Translations under genes and position numbers: made by a program
Virus record (IMG/VR): IMGVR_UViG_3300027763_000055
Coordinates: 1 to 64,000 of that record
DNA from: a virus
Direction: 5' to 3' (one strand)
Length of the DNA: 64,000 nt
In this document: positions 1 through 10,900 of the stretch, in pieces
How the letters are laid out: each line of letters starts with the position of its first letter
How positions within the stretch are numbered: position 1 is the stretch's first letter
Notes under the pieces: generated by a model
Databases searched by the model: none
The model's input: the letters and a program-made list of their open reading frames with translations, nothing else
What the model was told of the DNA's origin: nothing

Positions 1-3000
1 GGTTAGTAGGATTGATAACGTTAATAAACGGGGTAAATGAGAGAACTTCAATACTACCGATAGAAGATACACTTGCCCTGGCATCCGATCTATCCCCTAC
101 CATTAACGCTTTATAAGTTGAATTTGCTGGTAGAATTTTAAATATAGAGTTAGCTGCATTTGAGTCTCTTATATGAAGTGCGCCTGCTGTTGGATCAAAG
201 TATTTTACCTTACCAGAAACTGCCTGCTGAATACTAGCAGCAAGTATAGAACTAGTTGTATATGATGGTGGTCTGTTAACAGTAATCTGACTAGAAGTTA
301 CTGCTTGTACTTTTAAAACATCAAATTTGGACACAACAGTGTAATGGTTGTTGCTTGCTGCTGCAGTATTTAATGGTACATCAATAGTAAGAGAGTTTTC
401 GGAGTTAACTGCAATAACCTGCCTTATTTCATTACCAATTCTAATAAAGCTACCGCTTGTAAAATTCATGGTAGTAATAAAAGAAGTACTGGTTGATGTT
501 GCATTAGTTATGGTTAGCCCTGCTGATTGAACTGTACCTGGACCAATTGTATTTGCTGTACCATAAGCTATTAAAATCGAAGTACCTGGAGCTAGTACTG
601 AGGTCAGAGATGATCCAGTTAAAATAACGTTACAGGCACTATTAGTAGTTATAGTTGTATTTAAGAATGAGTTTGCGTATTGCGCAACATCCTCACCTCC
701 ATTAAATGAACCAGAAGTATTAGTAATAGTTAAGTATTCAGAATCGTCGTTAGTAAGAACTGCGGTACCTGAAACTTGTGTAAACATTGCATAATTAACT
801 CTAAATTTAATATCCTCGTCCTGAATTGCAGTAAAGGCTCTGTTGCTTGTTGAGTAAAATAATGTACCATCACCCCATGTTTTATTAGGTGTTAATGTTG
901 GATTCAATACATCAGCAATACCAGGTATAGCTGTCCATACTCTATAGTCTGGTGATCCACCATCCGGCGTAAGTACTATTGCATATTCACGTCCGGCCTT
1001 AACTAGCAGAGGTGAACTAAATGTAAATGTTGTTGCAACGCTTGCTTGTGTACTATCTACACTTACCGATGCGCTAGGCAAATACACTGAACCGAATCCT
1101 AAAATGTATGGAAGCACATCACCAGAATCTGATACTTCCCTTATATCTAATGACACGCCTAGATTGGCATCTTTAGCCTTAAAGTAAATATCTATAGATG
1201 TAAGGTGCACGTATTCAACCTGACCCTGTGCTTGAATATAGAACGTCTGTGCTAATGGATCGGGGCCCCCGCGGCCGCCCATGGGCCCGACGCCTGGTGG
1301 GGGAGGTGGAGGAGGAGGTGGATAGTTAGAAACTTGAGTTGATGTAGACCACCTATTAGTTGTAGTGTTAAGAACCTCTGTACTATCAATTGTCTTATTT
1401 GCGAACGGGCTTCCAGAGGTGGTGTTAAATGTTTTTGTGGATGCTGTAATATTACCGGAAGTTCCAGATATTCCAAATGAAGAGAATTTACCAGTAGATT
1501 TAGAAGTAGCGCTAGTTTCTGATGCAAGTGAACTTACATCCATTACTAGTACTGTCTTTTCACCTGATGCAAAGGTATCATTAGGTAAATACAGAATAAT
1601 TGATAAGATACCGGTAGTGCTATCAGCAAATAGTGACCCAGCACCGGTATTCTTATTAGTTCTTGGATTAAAATTATCAACAGAAGCTTTATTAGGATCG
1701 GTTATATTGGATATCAGATCAGCTTGGGAACAACGGTCTGTAACATCTATACCATCAAAAAATACCCAGTGCTGTGCACCTGGTCTTAGACCGGCAACGT
1801 GCATGCAGATTCTTTGGGCCTTAATGTATGTGTTAATATTAACACTCTTAAGATATGAACCTACATCCTGTGTTGTGGTTACTGTAGGAGCAACAGTGAT
1901 CTGGTTATTCTTTACACCTAAGGTGGTTGTTAGAGTCTCTGCAAAGTTTTGTGTAGTTCTAACAGTCCACGCATCTGGGTTTGAATATTGTGTGCCTGTT
2001 AATGATACTCCACTACTAGTAGTCTTAATGGCATTAGGAGTTAAATTAATTGCACCTAAGGTTTGATTAACTGTGTCTGTAAGCGCCCTAAGCGGATCGG
2101 CAATGTTAATATCAATAACCGAAGTGCTGGTAACTTGAGTGTCAAAGAAATTATCTACTCTAGGAACAACTGTCATTTTTCCAACAAAACTCCAGAATCC
2201 TGTTACTAAAGTTCTTTCTTTATTAGCATGTGGTTGACTTACTAGTACTTCAGAGGTGTAAGGGAGAGTAATTAAGTCCAAATTCTTTACAACATTAGTA
2301 CTCCCGGTAGCTGAGTACTTTAAATCAATTGGGGTGATAATTTGCTGCGGGGTTAATCTAGTCCTATCCAGGTCAATTAATGCTTTGAACTCCCCATCAT
2401 TGAGATTCGAAATACTGTAGTCATTTAAAGGATCAACAAAAAATCCATTCTTAAACCTTTCAAGTGACGTGTTAGCTTCACTAGTAAGGGTTAGATTTTT
2501 AGTTTTAGCTTCAATTGTATTAAGCGCAGTGTAATATTCTAATCTTTGAATGCGTTTATCCAGACTACTGATATCAGACATGGTATATCTACGGGTCTGT
2601 GACTGTCTGATTGAATTCTTAAGATCAGGTCTACCAGCAGCAGAAGCTACCTTTGATGGTAGGCTTGGGAATGGAGCAACGTTTAACAGTCCAAGATCCA
2701 TACACCCTGTATCTACAGGTGGTGGTAGGGGATTGTTGGCAGGCGCGCCTTCGACTATTTTCATTTGACCTTGTTGGGTCAAATTAATTCTATCAATTCT
2801 ACTTAGATAAGAAACTACTGAACCCTGGAAAGACTCAGAAGGCGCAGGGAAGTACTTATCAGCGCTAGCCACCAAGGTTTCAGTTGAAGAAGGATCGATA
2901 GATGCTGAAGCCAAAACAGTAGCTAATACTGCAGTATTACTTACATGAGGCCTAAAGTCAATAGCATCTCTTAGGGAAATAGCCTCACCTGATGACGGTG

Positions 3001-5830
3001 AAATGTAGATAGGAATAGTCTGTGTTCTTATCTTGTTACTCGGTAGAGTAGCGGACGCATCGTCTACTGGATATGATAGCGCAGAAGCATATCTACCATC
3101 ACTTATTTGGAATGCCTTTACTTTAACAACCAATTGATTAGCACCGGTAAGGGTTACTGTTGATCCTGGTTTTTTAGAAAGATATGCTAGACCGTAGATA
3201 TTATTTTTCTGACCATTATTTAATACAAAATCATTAACAAAATTTGTAGTATCATCGGTTGCATACGAGCCTGAACCAATGTAAACACCTTCAACTGAAA
3301 GTACATCAGGTATTCCTAGACACCATGGACCTACTGTTGAGGCAGTTATTAAAGAAGTAGATAATTTAACATGTACGTTAGCAACTAAGGTTTTTGTTTT
3401 AATCGGTGCATTTACAACCAATAAATTATGGTATATTGTAATATTCGTAGCAGTATTAATAGCCGCACCTATATTAAGTGTAAATGAGGTTGTTGATGCT
3501 ACTGTTATACTGCGTCCAGCTCTTGTAAAATCAATAGGGGTAAGCGCTGGAAACGCGGTAAAGTGAGCTATACCTGATGATACAGTAGTACCGTATGCTG
3601 CTGTTAATTCTAACGAATCATTGTTTATAATTCTGTTGATTCGTCTTACAACGTTGTTAATAGAAATGTAATCCCCGGCAACATATGAGGTAGTAAAGGA
3701 TGCACCTGAACCGACAACCATTGTAGTACTAGCATCAGCAACAGTTACAGTGCCTGCATTGTTTGCATTAAATCTAAATGCAGTTGTAGGTATAACTATA
3801 AAGTCCTGCTTATCAGTACTGCCCAGGGCGCCGACGCCGTACGGTAATGAAGTACTCTCTCCGGATACTGTAAAAGATACAGAACCAGTTACACCAATAC
3901 TAGTAGTACTAGATGTTCTATAAATAAATTGAGTAGATGTTAGCTGCTGTACAGCGTACGATCCTGTATTGAATACTAGTGTGTCGCGTTCAGTATCGTT
4001 AAGCACAGCTATTGCAGGACTACCTACCAGCACAATATCAGCAACTGCGGTGCTAGTGATATGGGCTGCCTTTACATCTTTAAATGACCTACCGGCTTGC
4101 ATGTTGATATTAAAGAGATACAGCTTATAAGTAGCAGCAGGTGTGCCAGGAGTACCAGCCATATATTCAATAGATCTAATTACTGCTGTACCAACGGTTA
4201 CACCCGGTGATGGTATTGTACCTGTATTAAGTGTCAGTGAAGTGGCAGCTGCACTCTTTAAACTAACAGTAGTACCTGCGCGCACATCGAAGTTGCCCTG
4301 TAGTTCATTAACAATAACGTAATTGCCATACGAGGTATTAATGTACTGATTAGGTACAGTAATAGTGTCAAGGCCTTTTCTTACTAATGCTTTAGTTGTG
4401 TTTAGTAAATTAACCCGCTCCCCGGAAACATATGCAGTACCTGGACTTAATACAGTAGTAAAATAATTACTATTATTTACAGTAGCATTCGATGTTGGAA
4501 CGGTAGATGTATCAAGACTAAAGGCCTCTAACACATAGTTACCACTTTCTTCAAAAGTGCGCTTGGCAAGCTCCTTATTTACGGAGTTAAACTGTGTGCT
4601 TGTTCTGTCTTTAACAATATTGCCTAGTTGAAATTCTAAAAGAGGTAGATAGTCGTTATTGGCAGATGCAGCATCAGCAGAAAGAACGGAGAGCGTTGGA
4701 TTAAGTTTTAATCTGTTAGCACCAGGAGCCGCAAAGTTAGGAGTACCGGTTGCTATGTCCAATAAGGTTGAATCTATATTACTGTTAACAATACTTTCGT
4801 TAGTATAGAATCCTACTACTTTATTATCTACGTATGTGGTATACTTTTGTAATAAAGCTGTTTGCTCATTAACCTGTATAAAGTTTCCTTTTTGATATAT
4901 TATACCACGACTTGTCTTTATAGCTGCACCTACACCGACTGGTGCTGTAAAGCTATCACTTGCGACTCTAATTTGAGCATTATAATTAAGCGCTGTAAAT
5001 ATAGCCCCTGACCCGTCAGATTTAACCCAAGCAGTACCGCTCCAGATATATAAAGTAGATCCACCAACAATATATCCATCTCCTATACTACCAGAATGTG
5101 ATGACGGGTATCCAGTAATACCACCGGTGGTAGTATATGCTCCAATTACAGTAATAGACCCTGCAGTTGCACTTGATGTAATATATACCCCAGGTACAGT
5201 AGAATATGACGTTCCTCCATTGGTCATCGATATATCGATAATTTTACCCAGACTGTTGGTCGTTATTGTTGCTGTAGCCCCTGTACCAGAAGTACCGTAA
5301 ATAACTACTATATCACTATTTGAATATCCTGTCCCCCCAGTTGCAATACTAATAGATTCAATAGGAAGAGTTGGACTATATATTTTAATGACTTGATCTG
5401 CAGCAAAAACTTTTTCACCGCTTGATCCTGTATTTAAGTATTTGACATATAAGGTATTTAAATCAGGATTTGATGTTTGGAATCCGGATACATAGTTAAC
5501 TATAGACGCTTTCAGGCCTGATGCTTCTTGTATGCCAATCTTTTCAGTATATGATTGAAGAGATACTGGTGCACCATTTTCCTGTAAGTCTAAAATCTTT
5601 ATATAATTATAAGCGTAGTCAGCTGAAAGAGTACATCCACTTATAATAGTACCTTTAAGGTAGATATTGTTACCAAATCTCTCAATTTGATTTTGAAGAA
5701 TTGATTGAAGTTGGGTAAGTTCCCTTGCCTGTAGCGCTACACCCGGTCTAAAAAGTACGCGATGAAATTGCTTATCTTCATCATAGTCATCAAAGTATGG
5801 AGTGGTGTTTAGATTTGTCTCTATTGGCAT
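1..5830 (-). CDS. DUF4815 virion structural protein (partial, cut by left edge)
   Basis: The frame stays open from the ATG at 5830 to the window edge, about 1943 codons, so the C-terminus is missing. The first residues (MPIETNLNTTPYFDDYDEDK, then a stretch with PGVALQARELTQLQ) match the N-terminal domain of the DUF4815 family found in marine T4-like phages, where the gene follows the baseplate wedge genes. An AGAGGAC ribosome site precedes the start, and the gene begins 10 nt after gp8 ends. Near positions 1262-1320 the protein has a run of nine prolines followed by a Gly-rich segment, probably a flexible linker. The rest is Ser/Thr/Val-rich beta-structure typical of baseplate or fibre proteins. 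In T4 this slot is held by gp9/gp10; the exact role here is inferred only from position. Confidence 0.8.
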   Translation of the reverse strand, partial: MPIETNLNTTPYFDDYDEDKQFHRVLFRPGVALQARELTQLQSILQNQIERFGNNIYLKGTIISGCTLSADYAYNYIKILDLQENGAPVSLQSYTEKIGIQEASGLKASIVNYVSGFQTSNPDLNTLYVKYLNTGSSGEKVFAADQVIKIYSPTLPIESISIATGGTGYSNSDIVVIYGTSGTGATATITTNSLGKIIDISMTNGGTSYSTVPGVYITSSATAGSITVIGAYTTTGGITGYPSSHSGSIGDGYIVGGSTLYIWSGTAWVKSDGSGAIFTALNYNAQIRVASDSFTAPVGVGAAIKTSRGIIYQKGNFIQVNEQTALLQKYTTYVDNKVVGFYTNESIVNSNIDSTLLDIATGTPNFAAPGANRLKLNPTLSVLSADAASANNDYLPLLEFQLGNIVKDRTSTQFNSVNKELAKRTFEESGNYVLEAFSLDTSTVPTSNATVNNSNYFTTVLSPGTAYVSGERVNLLNTTKALVRKGLDTITVPNQYINTSYGNYVIVNELQGNFDVRAGTTVSLKSAAATSLTLNTGTIPSPGVTVGTAVIRSIEYMAGTPGTPAATYKLYLFNINMQAGRSFKDVKAAHITSTAVADIVLVGSPAIAVLNDTERDTLVFNTGSYAVQQLTSTQFIYRTSSTTSIGVTGSVSFTVSGESTSLPYGVGALGSTDKQDFIVIPTTAFRFNANNAGTVTVADASTTMVVGSGASFTTSYVAGDYISINNVVRRINRIINNDSLELTAAYGTTVSSGIAHFTAFPALTPIDFTRAGRSITVASTTSFTLNIGAAINTATNITIYHNLLVVNAPIKTKTLVANVHVKLSTSLITASTVGPWCLGIPDVLSVEGVYIGSGSYATDDTTNFVNDFVLNNGQKNNIYGLAYLSKKPGSTVTLTGANQLVVKVKAFQISDGRYASALSYPVDDASATLPSNKIRTQTIPIYISPSSGEAISLRDAIDFRPHVSNTAVLATVLASASIDPSSTETLVASADKYFPAPSESFQGSVVSYLSRIDRINLTQQGQMKIVEGAPANNPLPPPVDTGCMDLGLLNVAPFPSLPSKVASAAGRPDLKNSIRQSQTRRYTMSDISSLDKRIQRLEYYTALNTIEAKTKNLTLTSEANTSLERFKNGFFVDPLNDYSISNLNDGEFKALIDLDRTRLTPQQIITPIDLKYSATGSTNVVKNLDLITLPYTSEVLVSQPHANKERTLVTGFWSFVGKMTVVPRVDNFFDTQVTSTSVIDINIADPLRALTDTVNQTLGAINLTPNAIKTTSSGVSLTGTQYSNPDAWTVRTTQNFAETLTTTLGVKNNQITVAPTVTTTQDVGSYLKSVNINTYIKAQRICMHVAGLRPGAQHWVFFDGIDVTDRCSQADLISNITDPNKASVDNFNPRTNKNTGAGSLFADSTTGILSIILYLPNDTFASGEKTVLVMDVSSLASETSATSKSTGKFSSFGISGTSGNITASTKTFNTTSGSPFANKTIDSTEVLNTTTNRWSTSTQVSNYPPPPPPPPPGVGPMGGRGGPDPLAQTFYIQAQGQVEYVHLTSIDIYFKAKDANLGVSLDIREVSDSGDVLPYILGFGSVYLPSASVSVDSTQASVATTFTFSSPLLVKAGREYAIVLTPDGGSPDYRVWTAIPGIADVLNPTLTPNKTWGDGTLFYSTSNRAFTAIQDEDIKFRVNYAMFTQVSGTAVLTNDDSEYLTITNTSGSFNGGEDVAQYANSFLNTTITTNSACNVILTGSSLTSVLAPGTSILIAYGTANTIGPGTVQSAGLTITNATSTSTSFITTMNFTSGSFIRIGNEIRQVIAVNSENSLTIDVPLNTAAASNNHYTVVSKFDVLKVQAVTSSQITVNRPPSYTTSSILAASIQQAVSGKVKYFDPTAGALHIRDSNAANSIFKILPANSTYKALMVGDRSDARASVSSIGSIEVLSFTPFINVINPTN

Positions 5831-5839
5831 ATTGTCCTC

Positions 5840-7900
5840 TTAGAATTTCAGAATTAATCTGAAGGTTTCTGATTGATTATCTGATCTTGTAATTGGGCTG
5901 TAGTTCTCTATGTATACGATCTCTCCAGACGATCTTACAATGTCGGGTGGGTACTTAGTTCCGCCAAGTACATATGTTGCAGGACTACCTATCTGTTGAA
6001 GATACTCATTTGAGGCGGCGTTAATAGGTCCTCTATCATCAGTTATAAAAATAAATGAGGCATTAGCTGAATGAAAATATGCGTTTGATTGGCTACTATC
6101 TGCGGTCGCTGTTTGGTATACCACCCCATCTGTGTTAAACACTTGATTATTACTTATGTATGATATTTTTGTTCTATTATCAAACGTTGACCAATTATTA
6201 AAGTTGTGATCCTGTACGTTGATCGCTGTTACGTTTGGGCCAAAGTATCCAGAGACGGACCCTATGACTGGTTTACCTGTATAAAATTTTGCCTCAGTAT
6301 TAGACATTGTAATGAAATTACCTGTATTACCAACCTTAATACCAGTTGCTAATACTGTGGCCTTAGCTACTGTAACATACTGACCTGATGCACGTGTGAA
6401 TGATACGTTTGATGTTACTGAAAGAATTGTATTACTAGTAACTGTATCTACCGTTCTCAAGCTTTTAGAAGTACTAATAGTATCAGTTAACAATATAGAA
6501 TCACCAGGTTTAAAAGCTGATAAAAACTCAGTACCGGTACCGGTTATTGTAGTGGAGGTTGCGCTACAAACAACCGTTCCCACTAAAGTTGAGTATGAAA
6601 TTTGATTAATAGTCTCACCAGGGCTAAATGTACCGGTTGCGCTAGATAAGGTTAATGTGACTCCATCAAATAACGGATCCTTAAGTAATATGATCTGGCG
6701 GTAATCGTTACTTACTGGAATAAAACCACTTTCGTTGTTTGCAAAAGTAACACTAATACCGATAGAATCACTGCCTAGTTCCTGTACAGTACGATACCCA
6801 TGTCCCCCTATTGGAGGTATGATAGGAGTGACTACTGTATTTGTTTGGGGATATGAATCACCACCAGTATTACCAGTCACTACTGCGCTTGCATACGTGT
6901 AGTTACTGCCCCTGTTAGTTATTAATACGCTATAAATAAAATTGTTAACTGTTGTATTTGAAGCTACAGCTGCAAAACCTACTGCACCTTCTCCATCACC
7001 AGTAATAGTAACATACGGTGCTGTTAGGTAAGTAGATCCTGCTAGCGGGGTTACATCAAACGGACTGTCTATTTCAGCTATCTTAGTAACAGCTTCATAT
7101 GAAAGAATTTTTCTTTGCTGTCCTGCACCTATACCAGAAGAAATATATAGAGCACTACCCTGATAAAAATCAGAACTAGTTGATGAATTAGCATTTAATC
7201 TGTACGTCAGTTGAGTTCCTAGCCCATCTGGAATACTGGTAGCTATATCATCAGAACTAAAAACTCCAGTAGAAGAAGAAATCCAATTACGAGTGCCGGA
7301 ATCTACTCTGACTGAATCAATAGAACCAGATATTGCATTAGTTGAAACGTTACTACTTAGTGCTACCGGCATGTAATCAGCTGTTGCAAACTTTTCAAAT
7401 GTAGCCATTGGCAGCCTGTACATTAACTTCCATTTATAATTATCACCGGTAGTTATATGGTTAAATGCGACTTCTGACGTACTGGATATTGGATCGACGG
7501 TTGAAGGATTATTTCTATTATTTTCAAGACACTTATAAATAAAATATTCTGAACCTGAAAAAGATACGACATAGAAAGGTTTGTCAAACAATGCTGAATC
7601 AGTATGGTCATATGATGTATAGGTTGTGCCAGTAGTCCAGTTGTACCTGGGTATCATAAGTGATATATCAGATGAAGTTACTTTTTTTCCGAATACCATA
7701 GTATTGTAGGGGTCTACCTGTGTATCTTGGACGCTATCCCCGGGTGTAGGTGGATAATCATCACTACCACCACTAGAGGTACTGTAAGGTATATGCCTAC
7801 TTGCGGCAAGGTAATACACGCTATTAGCAGGCTCAGTAAATGATTCGACAAACTGATCTATAAGATGTTTACTAAAAACTTTTGTTACTAATTTGGTCAT
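5840..7900 (-). CDS. 8: Baseplate wedge subunit gp8-like
   Basis: 686 aa. The N-terminus (TKLVTKVFSKHLIDQFVES, EPANSVYYLAASRHIPY) and the following NTMVFGKKVTSSDISLMIPR segment are the conserved start of gp8-type baseplate wedge proteins of T4-like environmental phages. T4 gp8 is 334 aa, so this version carries a long middle insertion of repetitive beta-rich sequence (roughly residues 200-560) and a conserved C-terminus ending in TFRLILKF. It lies 8 nt after gp7 in the order gp25-gp6-gp7-gp8, as in T4. Gp8 joins gp6 and gp7 in each of the six wedges. The family call rests on the N-terminus and synteny. Confidence 0.8.
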   Translation of the reverse strand: MTKLVTKVFSKHLIDQFVESFTEPANSVYYLAASRHIPYSTSSGGSDDYPPTPGDSVQDTQVDPYNTMVFGKKVTSSDISLMIPRYNWTTGTTYTSYDHTDSALFDKPFYVVSFSGSEYFIYKCLENNRNNPSTVDPISSTSEVAFNHITTGDNYKWKLMYRLPMATFEKFATADYMPVALSSNVSTNAISGSIDSVRVDSGTRNWISSSTGVFSSDDIATSIPDGLGTQLTYRLNANSSTSSDFYQGSALYISSGIGAGQQRKILSYEAVTKIAEIDSPFDVTPLAGSTYLTAPYVTITGDGEGAVGFAAVASNTTVNNFIYSVLITNRGSNYTYASAVVTGNTGGDSYPQTNTVVTPIIPPIGGHGYRTVQELGSDSIGISVTFANNESGFIPVSNDYRQIILLKDPLFDGVTLTLSSATGTFSPGETINQISYSTLVGTVVCSATSTTITGTGTEFLSAFKPGDSILLTDTISTSKSLRTVDTVTSNTILSVTSNVSFTRASGQYVTVAKATVLATGIKVGNTGNFITMSNTEAKFYTGKPVIGSVSGYFGPNVTAINVQDHNFNNWSTFDNRTKISYISNNQVFNTDGVVYQTATADSSQSNAYFHSANASFIFITDDRGPINAASNEYLQQIGSPATYVLGGTKYPPDIVRSSGEIVYIENYSPITRSDNQSETFRLILKF

Positions 7901-7908
7901 GTCTTTAT

Positions 7909-10900
7909 TTATGGAGTTAGTTCGATAGTCTTGCTGCTCTGGACTATATCAGTTCCTATAATGCTGGTTGAAGATGTAACTACTCTTCCAAACATTTTAG
8001 TTCCAGCAACATGCAGCAGTTGCTTAAGTACGTTATAATATGTATCTAGTGGTTTGTTACTCTGTACTTCATACGAGTATTCCTGATAATATTCACCATC
8101 GTGTATGTAATTAACATCGTCCAATATGCCGCTAAACGTTGTATATCTACCAGACCCGGAACCTATACCACCAAGATTAATCTTACCAGCTCCAACCCTT
8201 GCACCATCTAACGAACTGAATGTGGCGCCTTGATCTTGATAGAATGAAATCCCAGAGTCTACGAGTGTTAAGTCAGTTATTGAACCGGTCGTTGTTATAA
8301 CATTAGCAGTTATATTAGCGTTAAGGCCAATTATATCAGAAGATGTATCAGGGGCACTAAAAACTACAGTAGCAGTCTCACCGGAAATTTCTCCGACTAA
8401 CGTACCTCCGTTATTAATGAACTCATCAAACAAGCTAGTCCTTTTTATAAACAGAGTAGAAGTATTTGAAAGGTTTTTTATTCTACCTGTTGCAACAGAT
8501 GATGCGGTGCATGCAGAATATCCGCTAATATTTGTAAGGCCTTTTGACGTCGATCCTGACATCTGATACACGTTAAATGCACTGGTCACTGCAGTAATAT
8601 TAGCATTTGCAGTACCTGTACCAGTTATTTTATTACCGCTTATTGCAAATGTACCGGTTACATTTCTGATAATCATCGTGCTTGTATTAGTTACAAGCAC
8701 TGTACCACTACCACCACCTGACTGAGTAACAGCATCCCCTACACTAAATCCAACATTTGTACTTACTGCGAGTTTAGATGTTGATATAGTAGAGTTGAAT
8801 GTACCGGTGTTTGATGTAAGAACTGTGGTAGTTACTCCACCGGATGCTGTAGTACTATAAACTGTCCCTGTCCCTGTAATAGAAATACCATTATTAGTGG
8901 TTATAAATTCACCGACCTCATATGCATTCCTAACTATTCCATAGGCGGTAGTAAGTGTGATGGTACCAGAAGCTGTAGCAGGTAGAGATATAACTGCCGA
9001 TACACCGGTATTAATTGAAATAATTAATGCACCATTTGGTATACCTGTTCCGTATACATACATTCCTGGCTCGATTGCTGCTGTAGTTAACGCAGCCCCA
9101 AAAATTACTGTACCACTTGTAGTTATAGTGATGGTTCCTGGAGCTGTAGCGGCGCTGCTGGCAGTAGCAGCGTTTGAAAGAACTGCTGATACTCCGCTGC
9201 TAACCGATACAACATACGTATTGGTTGGGATACCTGTACCTGAAACATACATACCAGGTTGAATTACAGCACTAGTTAACGATGCACCTGTAATTGTGTT
9301 GCTAGCTGCTACCGTCGCTACAAGTAGTATGTTTGTACTTGCTGCAGTAACTATAGACGAAAGGGTTGGACCATAATTATTATAAACAAAGGCACTTGAT
9401 AGTAATGTAAGTGCAGGTGTACCTGATGACTGCGTTACTAATTCATTAGGAGTAAACCCAGTACCTTTACTTAGATTAGTAATGTTCATTATGTAATCGC
9501 GCTTACCGTATGCTGCAACCAAATCTTCACGTACAAGCACAAATGGGTCCAGGTTATAATTTTCACCTGGATTGATTGCAGTTAGACTAGCAATAGTTCC
9601 AATCGTTCTTGTATTAAATCTAAGCAGATCAAGAATAGTAAATGTTATATCCCCAAGTGCATATTTTGGAAATCCTAGAGAAGATACAGGAATTAGACTT
9701 GCGGCCGATCCTGTAGAAGCTCCTCCAGATGAATTAAGTACTGTTGCTATAGGTGTTGAAAATATATTTGCACCACCCTTAGATGCTCCAAGTGTGCATG
9801 CTGTTATAACTCCGGATGCATTCGTAATAATAGTAGCATTCGAAAGTGGAACAACACCGGCGTTGGCTACATTGTATTCCGCAACCGTATCTATTGCAGT
9901 ACCTATAACGTATAACTTATCACCGGTCGGTTTAATATAAAAGCCTGTTGCGCCTGTTTCGGATTGTGGAACGGCTTGTCCGGCGCCAAGGGTTGCCCAA
10001 GTGCTTGATGATCCTACGAATACACCTGTTGATATATCCCAGGGTGTAGTTAGATTATATACATGTGCTCTATCACCAGTAGTACCAATAAGAATAAACC
10101 TGGTACCGTCTTCTGTTATTCTTAATGCGCCTGGGTTGGTTTCAATAGGATTAACATAAAGAGATTTACTTGATTGAAATGCAGTAGATATATCCCATGC
10201 AACCGAAAGATCGAACTGTACTATGGTATCTCCAGCAGATCCTATAAGATAAAAGCTAGTACCATCCGGTTTAAAGGTCATTCCAACAGTACCACTCTCT
10301 AATGCCTGGTAGGCGGCGGATAATTGAAACGTTCGCGTAAAGGCTGTAGTAGCTATTGACCATGGGGTGGCCATGGTATACTGATGAACTCTATCACTGC
10401 TAGATTCAACCGTGTAGACAAATTTACCATCTGATGATATAAAGACATCTTGATGATTTGCACCCTGAGGATTTACGCTTACATTAGCAGTATATGTTGC
10501 TGTATTTACTGCCCATGGAGTTGATAATGTGAACTGGTGTATTTTATCGGATGTGGTACCTACTAAGTACATTTCAGTACCAGTGTATTTAAAAAATATT
10601 CCCGATGGAGTTAGCTCTAGGGGACTTATAAAAGTATTAGAAAGAAATGCTCCAACTGTATATGTAAGACTTGCAGCATTAATGTTTCTCCCTGACGTTA
10701 GCACGACTGTGTCAGTATTACTATACCCCGTACCTCCAGACTCGATGTATACAGAATGTAGGTTATTGTATGAACTATTAGCACCTGATATTAACATGGA
10801 TGCCCATGGAACCGAAGGCAGGGTATCTGGTCCGTTAGGCCCTTGATTATTACCATTTAATAAGTCCGGAGATAGTAGAACTGTCTCTGAATCACTAATA